Below are positions 23,293 through 26,068 of a stretch of DNA of 26,068 bases, in pieces. Within the stretch, counting starts at the first letter, position 1; each line of letters starts with the position of its first letter. The stretch is from an uncultured Oscillospiraceae bacterium (GTDB taxonomy: Bacteria; Bacillota_A; Clostridia; Oscillospirales; Oscillospiraceae). The notes below the pieces were generated by a model that searched no databases, had not been told where the DNA came from, and saw only the letters and a list, made by a program, of their open reading frames with translations. The translations under genes and the position numbers were made by a program. Location: positions 1-26,068 of the forward strand of contig CANRMG010000005.1 in the NCBI GenBank assembly GCA_947631675.1, in the 5' to 3' direction.

Positions 23293-25107
23293 ATGGGAAA
23301 AGTGAAAGTAAGGGCAAAGCTGCTGGCATGCAACCGGGGAACTGCGGTCATATTTGAGCTGTGCTATAAGCTGGCGGCCGTCGCCGTGCTGGTGCCGCTG
23401 CTGTTCGGTTCCTTTGCACTGGCTATGCGCTGGTCGGACTGCACCTATCTGACCCACGAGAATATCCTCCGTTTCCTCCGTTCGCCCATCACGATCCTGG
23501 CGATTGCTGTCGATCTGGCGGCCATTGCGGTATGTGTAACAGTGGACGTGAGCGCCGTGGCTTTTCTGCTGGATAAATCCCGGCAGGGCATCCGTGTGAC
23601 TCCGACGCAGGTGCTGCGCGCCGCTTTGCGGAACACCGCCAGGGCCATGCGGGTGCGTAATGTGCTGCTCATACCGGCCGCGCTGACGCTCATGCCCCTG
23701 GTGCACATTGCCGCGGCCGTTGTGTTTTTCGCGGCCGTGTCTATCCCCGCGCCTGTTATGGACTTTTTGGAGCGGCGGCCGGCCATACCTCTGACGGCGC
23801 TGGGAACGGCGGTCGTCCTCACGATGGTGGGCGTACGCTGGATGTATGCCTTCTTCTGCTTTGCCCTGGAAGGCTGCTCCTGCGGCCAGGCCTGGCGGCG
23901 GTGTGCTAAGCTGGGCAGGGGACGATACCTGCATGACCTGGCCGTGATGGCCGCAGTGCAGGCCCTGCAGGCGCTGCTGGCCGCGGCGCTGCTGTTTTTG
24001 CTGACGGCGGTGGCCAAGAGCCTTGGGGGCCTGCTGGGACGCGCCCTGCGCCTGGAGTGGCCCGGCCCCTATGCGGTGTGGCTGGCCATCGTGCTGGTGC
24101 TGTCGCTGACGGCGGCCTTCGCGATCCCGGTGGGCTATGGCTGCGCCGGAGCGCTCTACTACCGGAGCCGGGAGCTTGCCCAGGAGCAGATCGGGCCCTC
24201 TGATACGCAGGATGTACCGGACAGGCCGCCCCGATCCCGTGGGAGCCGGGCGCTGATGGGCCTGGGGGCGGCCACTGCCGTGGCGGTGGGTGCGTGGGTC
24301 CTGTTCCTGGTTGGCGTGGGCCGGCTCAATCCCGACGTGGAGTATCTGCATACCATGGAGATCACCGCCCATCGGGGCGCCTCCGCCTTTTACCCGGAGA
24401 ACACCATGGCCGCTTTCTACGGGGCGGCTGAGCTGGGCGCGGACTGGATCGAGCTGGACGTGCAGCAGACAAAGGACGGTCAGCTCGTGGTGATGCACGA
24501 CGCAAACCTGAAGCGGACCACCGGCGTGAGCGCCAGCATATGGAACGTGACATACGATGAGATCGCCGGACTGGACGCCGGCCAGGGCTTTGACGGCCAA
24601 TACGCCGGCGAGCACATCCCGCTCCTGTCCCAGGTGCTGGATTTCGCCGGGGAAAGCGACGTCCGGCTCAACATCGAGCTGAAACCCACCGGGCACGAAG
24701 TGGATATGGAAAAGGACGTGGTCGACGCTATCCGCCTGGCGGAGATGGAGGACAGGTGCGTGGTGACGAGCCAGTCCTATCGGGTGCTGGAGAACGTGAA
24801 GGCCTACGACGAGGACATCGTGACGGTCTACGTCATGCGTTTTCTCTATGGCAATATTTCCGCGCTGTCCGCGGCAGATCATTTCAGCGTGGAGGCGGTG
24901 AGCGTGACGCGCTCGCTGGTCACCCGTGCCCACAACGCGGGCAAGCAGCTTTTCGTCTGGACAGTGAACAGCCGCAGGAGCATGGAGAAGATGGTGGAGC
25001 TGAACGTGGACAACATCATCACGGACGATGTGGACCTGGCCAAGCAGTGCGTCTATGAGAGCCGCTACAGCGACATGATGGAGGAGTATATCGATCTGCT
25101 CCAGTGA
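23293..25107 (+). CDS. Membrane-anchored glycerophosphodiester phosphodiesterase
   Basis: A 604-residue protein. Residues about 20-345 form a multi-helix membrane region resembling the GPDPase membrane domain, with hydrophobic stretches near 25-45, 65-92, 125-152, 168-190, 215-240, 262-285 and 322-342. The C-terminal catalytic domain (about 355-600) has EITAHRGASAFYPENT (H360, R361, E369), WIELDVQQTKDG (E387, D389), VVMHD (H402) and NIELKP, all GDPD metal or catalytic residues. It would hydrolyse glycerophosphodiesters to glycerol-3-phosphate and an alcohol, outside the membrane if the final helix places the domain there. The ATG at 23293 has AAGGAGG upstream. No clear terminator follows. Confidence 0.93.
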   Translation: MGKVKVRAKLLACNRGTAVIFELCYKLAAVAVLVPLLFGSFALAMRWSDCTYLTHENILRFLRSPITILAIAVDLAAIAVCVTVDVSAVAFLLDKSRQGIRVTPTQVLRAALRNTARAMRVRNVLLIPAALTLMPLVHIAAAVVFFAAVSIPAPVMDFLERRPAIPLTALGTAVVLTMVGVRWMYAFFCFALEGCSCGQAWRRCAKLGRGRYLHDLAVMAAVQALQALLAAALLFLLTAVAKSLGGLLGRALRLEWPGPYAVWLAIVLVLSLTAAFAIPVGYGCAGALYYRSRELAQEQIGPSDTQDVPDRPPRSRGSRALMGLGAATAVAVGAWVLFLVGVGRLNPDVEYLHTMEITAHRGASAFYPENTMAAFYGAAELGADWIELDVQQTKDGQLVVMHDANLKRTTGVSASIWNVTYDEIAGLDAGQGFDGQYAGEHIPLLSQVLDFAGESDVRLNIELKPTGHEVDMEKDVVDAIRLAEMEDRCVVTSQSYRVLENVKAYDEDIVTVYVMRFLYGNISALSAADHFSVEAVSVTRSLVTRAHNAGKQLFVWTVNSRRSMEKMVELNVDNIITDDVDLAKQCVYESRYSDMMEEYIDLLQ

Positions 25108-25202
25108 AGCATTTACTGTATGGCCTGTACAAACTGGGCATAATAACTAAAATTTACCAATTACAGAGCGGAAAAATGTCTCTCTCCTGTGAACGGGAAG
25201 AA

Positions 25203-25232
25203 TTGACTTTCCTCGCGGCCCTTTGCTATAAT
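25203..25232 (+). promoter_or_regulatory. Promoter of the purE leader
   Basis: TTGACT (25203-25208) and TATAAT (25227-25232) are spaced by 18 bases. Transcription would start near 25239, just before the riboswitch aptamer. In the rest of the 25108-25378 gap, bases 25108-25200 show neither a gene nor a clear terminator. Confidence 0.75.
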
Positions 25233-25254
25233 TGAACCGACAAAGAAACACGCA

Positions 25255-25325
25255 TGGATCGGCGACTGACGGTGAGCGAGGAACGCAGGGGAGCCGATTC
25301 CATTATCAGCCGACCGTCTGGGCAG
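25255..25325 (+). ncRNA. ZTP/ZMP riboswitch (pfl motif) upstream of purE
   Basis: The conserved pfl blocks are present in order: cgactgacgg (25263-25272), aggggagcc (25287-25295) and ccgaccgtctgggca (25310-25324). P1 is formed by atcggc (25258-25263) and gccgat (25293-25298), extendable by tgg/cca with a bulge. A short gcg/cgc internal hairpin lies between the blocks, and the last block forms the small 3' hairpin and pseudoknot of this class. ZTP riboswitches sense the purine intermediate ZMP/ZTP, a sign of low 10-formyl-tetrahydrofolate, and usually switch on purine or one-carbon genes. Location right before purE and after a promoter fits. Identification is from memory of the consensus. Confidence 0.85.
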
Positions 25326-25354
25326 TTCTATTTTGCGAATAAATAGAGCTGCCC
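25320..25354 (+). promoter_or_regulatory. Expression-platform hairpin of the ZTP riboswitch
   Basis: gggcagttctattt (25320-25333) pairs with aaatagagctgccc (25341-25354), 14 bp with one G-T wobble and a 7-base loop. Its 5' arm includes the last conserved aptamer bases (gggca), so ligand-bound aptamer and hairpin are mutually exclusive, as in terminator-type ZTP switches. The tail is aaaatgcttt rather than a clean T-run, so termination may be weak or control may act in another way. The purE site AAGGGAG (25365-25371) is outside the hairpin. Confidence 0.7.
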
Positions 25355-25378
25355 AAAATGCTTTAAGGGAGTATACAG

Positions 25379-25873
25379 ATGAAGAAAGTAGCCATCATCA
25401 TGGGCAGCGACAGTGACCTGCCCGTGGCGGAGAAGGCGGCCCAGCGGCTCACGGAATACGCCGTGCCCTTCGAGGTGCACATATTCTCCGCCCACCGTAC
25501 GCCGGACGAGGCGCGCCAGTTTGCCCTGAAGGCCCGGGACAACGGCTTCGGGGTAATCATCGCGGCCGCCGGTATGGCGGCGCACCTGGCCGGCGCCATC
25601 GCGGCGAACACCACCCTGCCTGTCATCGGCATCCCGTTGAAATCGAAAAACCTAGACGGCGTTGACGCCCTTCTGTCCACGGTGCAGATGCCCTCCGGCA
25701 TCCCGGTAGCCACCGTCGCGATAGACGGGGCCGTCAACGCCGCCCTGCTTTCCGTGGAGATCCTCGCCCTGTCGGACGAGACGCTGGCGGAAAAGCTGGC
25801 GGCGGCCCGTGCCGCCGAGACGGCAAAGGTCCTGGAGAAGAACGCGGCCGTGGAGGCCCGGTTCAACCATTGA
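25379..25873 (+). CDS. purE: 5-(carboxyamino)imidazole ribonucleotide mutase
   Basis: A 164-residue cytoplasmic enzyme that converts N5-CAIR to CAIR in de novo purine synthesis. The N-terminal [10 protein letters not shown] (residues 6-15), catalytic-loop SAHRTPDE with H39, [11 protein letters not shown] and [17 protein letters not shown] segments are diagnostic of PurE. Length matches the class I bacterial enzyme. The ATG at 25379 is 7 bases after AAGGGAG. It is followed after 28 bases by purC and is preceded by the ZTP riboswitch, which should control both genes. Confidence 0.97.
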   Translation: MKKVAIIMGSDSDLPVAEKAAQRLTEYAVPFEVHIFSAHRTPDEARQFALKARDNGFGVIIAAAGMAAHLAGAIAANTTLPVIGIPLKSKNLDGVDALLSTVQMPSGIPVATVAIDGAVNAALLSVEILALSDETLAEKLAAARAAETAKVLEKNAAVEARFNH

Positions 25874-25901
25874 AAAACCACATCACACGGAGGATATGAA
25901 C

Positions 25902-26068
25902 ATGACGAAGAAAGAGCAGCTTTACGAGGGAAAGGCCAAGAAGGTCTACGCCACCGAGGACCCCGATCTGGTGATCGTCTCCTACAAGGATGACGCCACC
26001 GCCTTCAACGGCCTGAAAAAGGGCCAGATCGCCGGCAAGGGCGCCATCAACAACCGGGTCACCAACTA
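25902..26068 (+). CDS. purC: Phosphoribosylaminoimidazole-succinocarboxamide synthase, N-terminal part (cut by window edge)
   Basis: The first 55 codons of SAICAR synthetase, which joins CAIR and aspartate using ATP. The N-terminal ATP-binding segment [13 protein letters not shown], followed by [14 protein letters not shown] and [13 protein letters not shown], is typical. Two in-frame ATGs exist; 25902 is chosen because GGAGG (25889-25893) is 8 bases before it, while ATG 25896 is only 2 bases away. The gene continues beyond the right edge. Confidence 0.95.
   Translation, partial: MTKKEQLYEGKAKKVYATEDPDLVIVSYKDDATAFNGLKKGQIAGKGAINNRVTN

Noticed and set aside
21832..24933. Minus-strand open frame of 1,033 codons
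   Set aside because: It runs antisense through the M28 and phosphodiesterase genes, whose plus-strand frames contain complete catalytic motifs. The translated sequence is His/Gly/Arg-rich with no recognisable domain, as expected of the shadow of GC-rich codons.

Overview
The window is about 26 kb of GC-rich, gene-dense bacterial chromosome with strong AGGAGG-type ribosome binding sites, many ATGA-type gene overlaps, class 1B PyrD/PyrK and a PdaB-like polysaccharide deacetylase. Together these point to a high-GC member of the Clostridia (Oscillospiraceae/Ruminococcaceae-like, probably from the gut). The taxonomic placement is an inference from gene content and style. I see no tRNA, rRNA, CRISPR array, transposase or phage gene.

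Layout: (1) 1-5358, plus strand: pyrimidine operon carB(partial)-pyrK-pyrD-pyrF-pyrE-pyrB, with overlapping or closely spaced genes, closed by a hairpin terminator at 5371-5403. PyrB carries a C-terminal zinc-ribbon extension that looks like the zinc domain of PyrI. (2) 5421-10266, minus strand: three-gene operon of a hybrid sensor histidine kinase, a family 1 solute-binding lipoprotein translationally coupled to it, and a D-2-hydroxyacid dehydrogenase. There are no transporter permeases. (3) 10448-11224, plus: PdaB-like polysaccharide deacetylase. (4) 11300-12049, minus: cutC, with its own consensus promoter. (5) 12182-17864, plus: a complete Dpp/Opp-type ABC importer (binding protein, two permeases, two ATPases) driven by a perfect TTGACA-N17-TATAAT promoter, with a hairpin between the binding-protein gene and the permease genes. 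(6) 17919-21739, minus: a GH29 alpha-L-fucosidase and, coupled to its stop codon, a transglutaminase-like gene interrupted by one in-frame TGA. (7) 21997-25107, plus: M28 metallopeptidase and membrane-anchored glycerophosphodiester phosphodiesterase. (8) 25203-26068, plus: promoter, ZTP (pfl) riboswitch, purE and the start of purC.

The two ends are nucleotide biosynthesis: de novo UMP synthesis on the left, and de novo purine synthesis under a ZTP/ZMP-sensing leader on the right. The middle is scavenging and sensing: peptide-type uptake, fucoside hydrolysis, aminopeptidase, phosphodiester hydrolysis and a sensor kinase with its own binding lipoprotein. The observations most worth following are the ZTP riboswitch before purE, the single in-frame TGA that splits the transglutaminase-like gene, the PyrB-zinc domain fusion, the kinase/binding-protein/dehydrogenase operon, and a perfect 14-bp inverted repeat in the divergent region upstream of the fucosidase and M28 genes.
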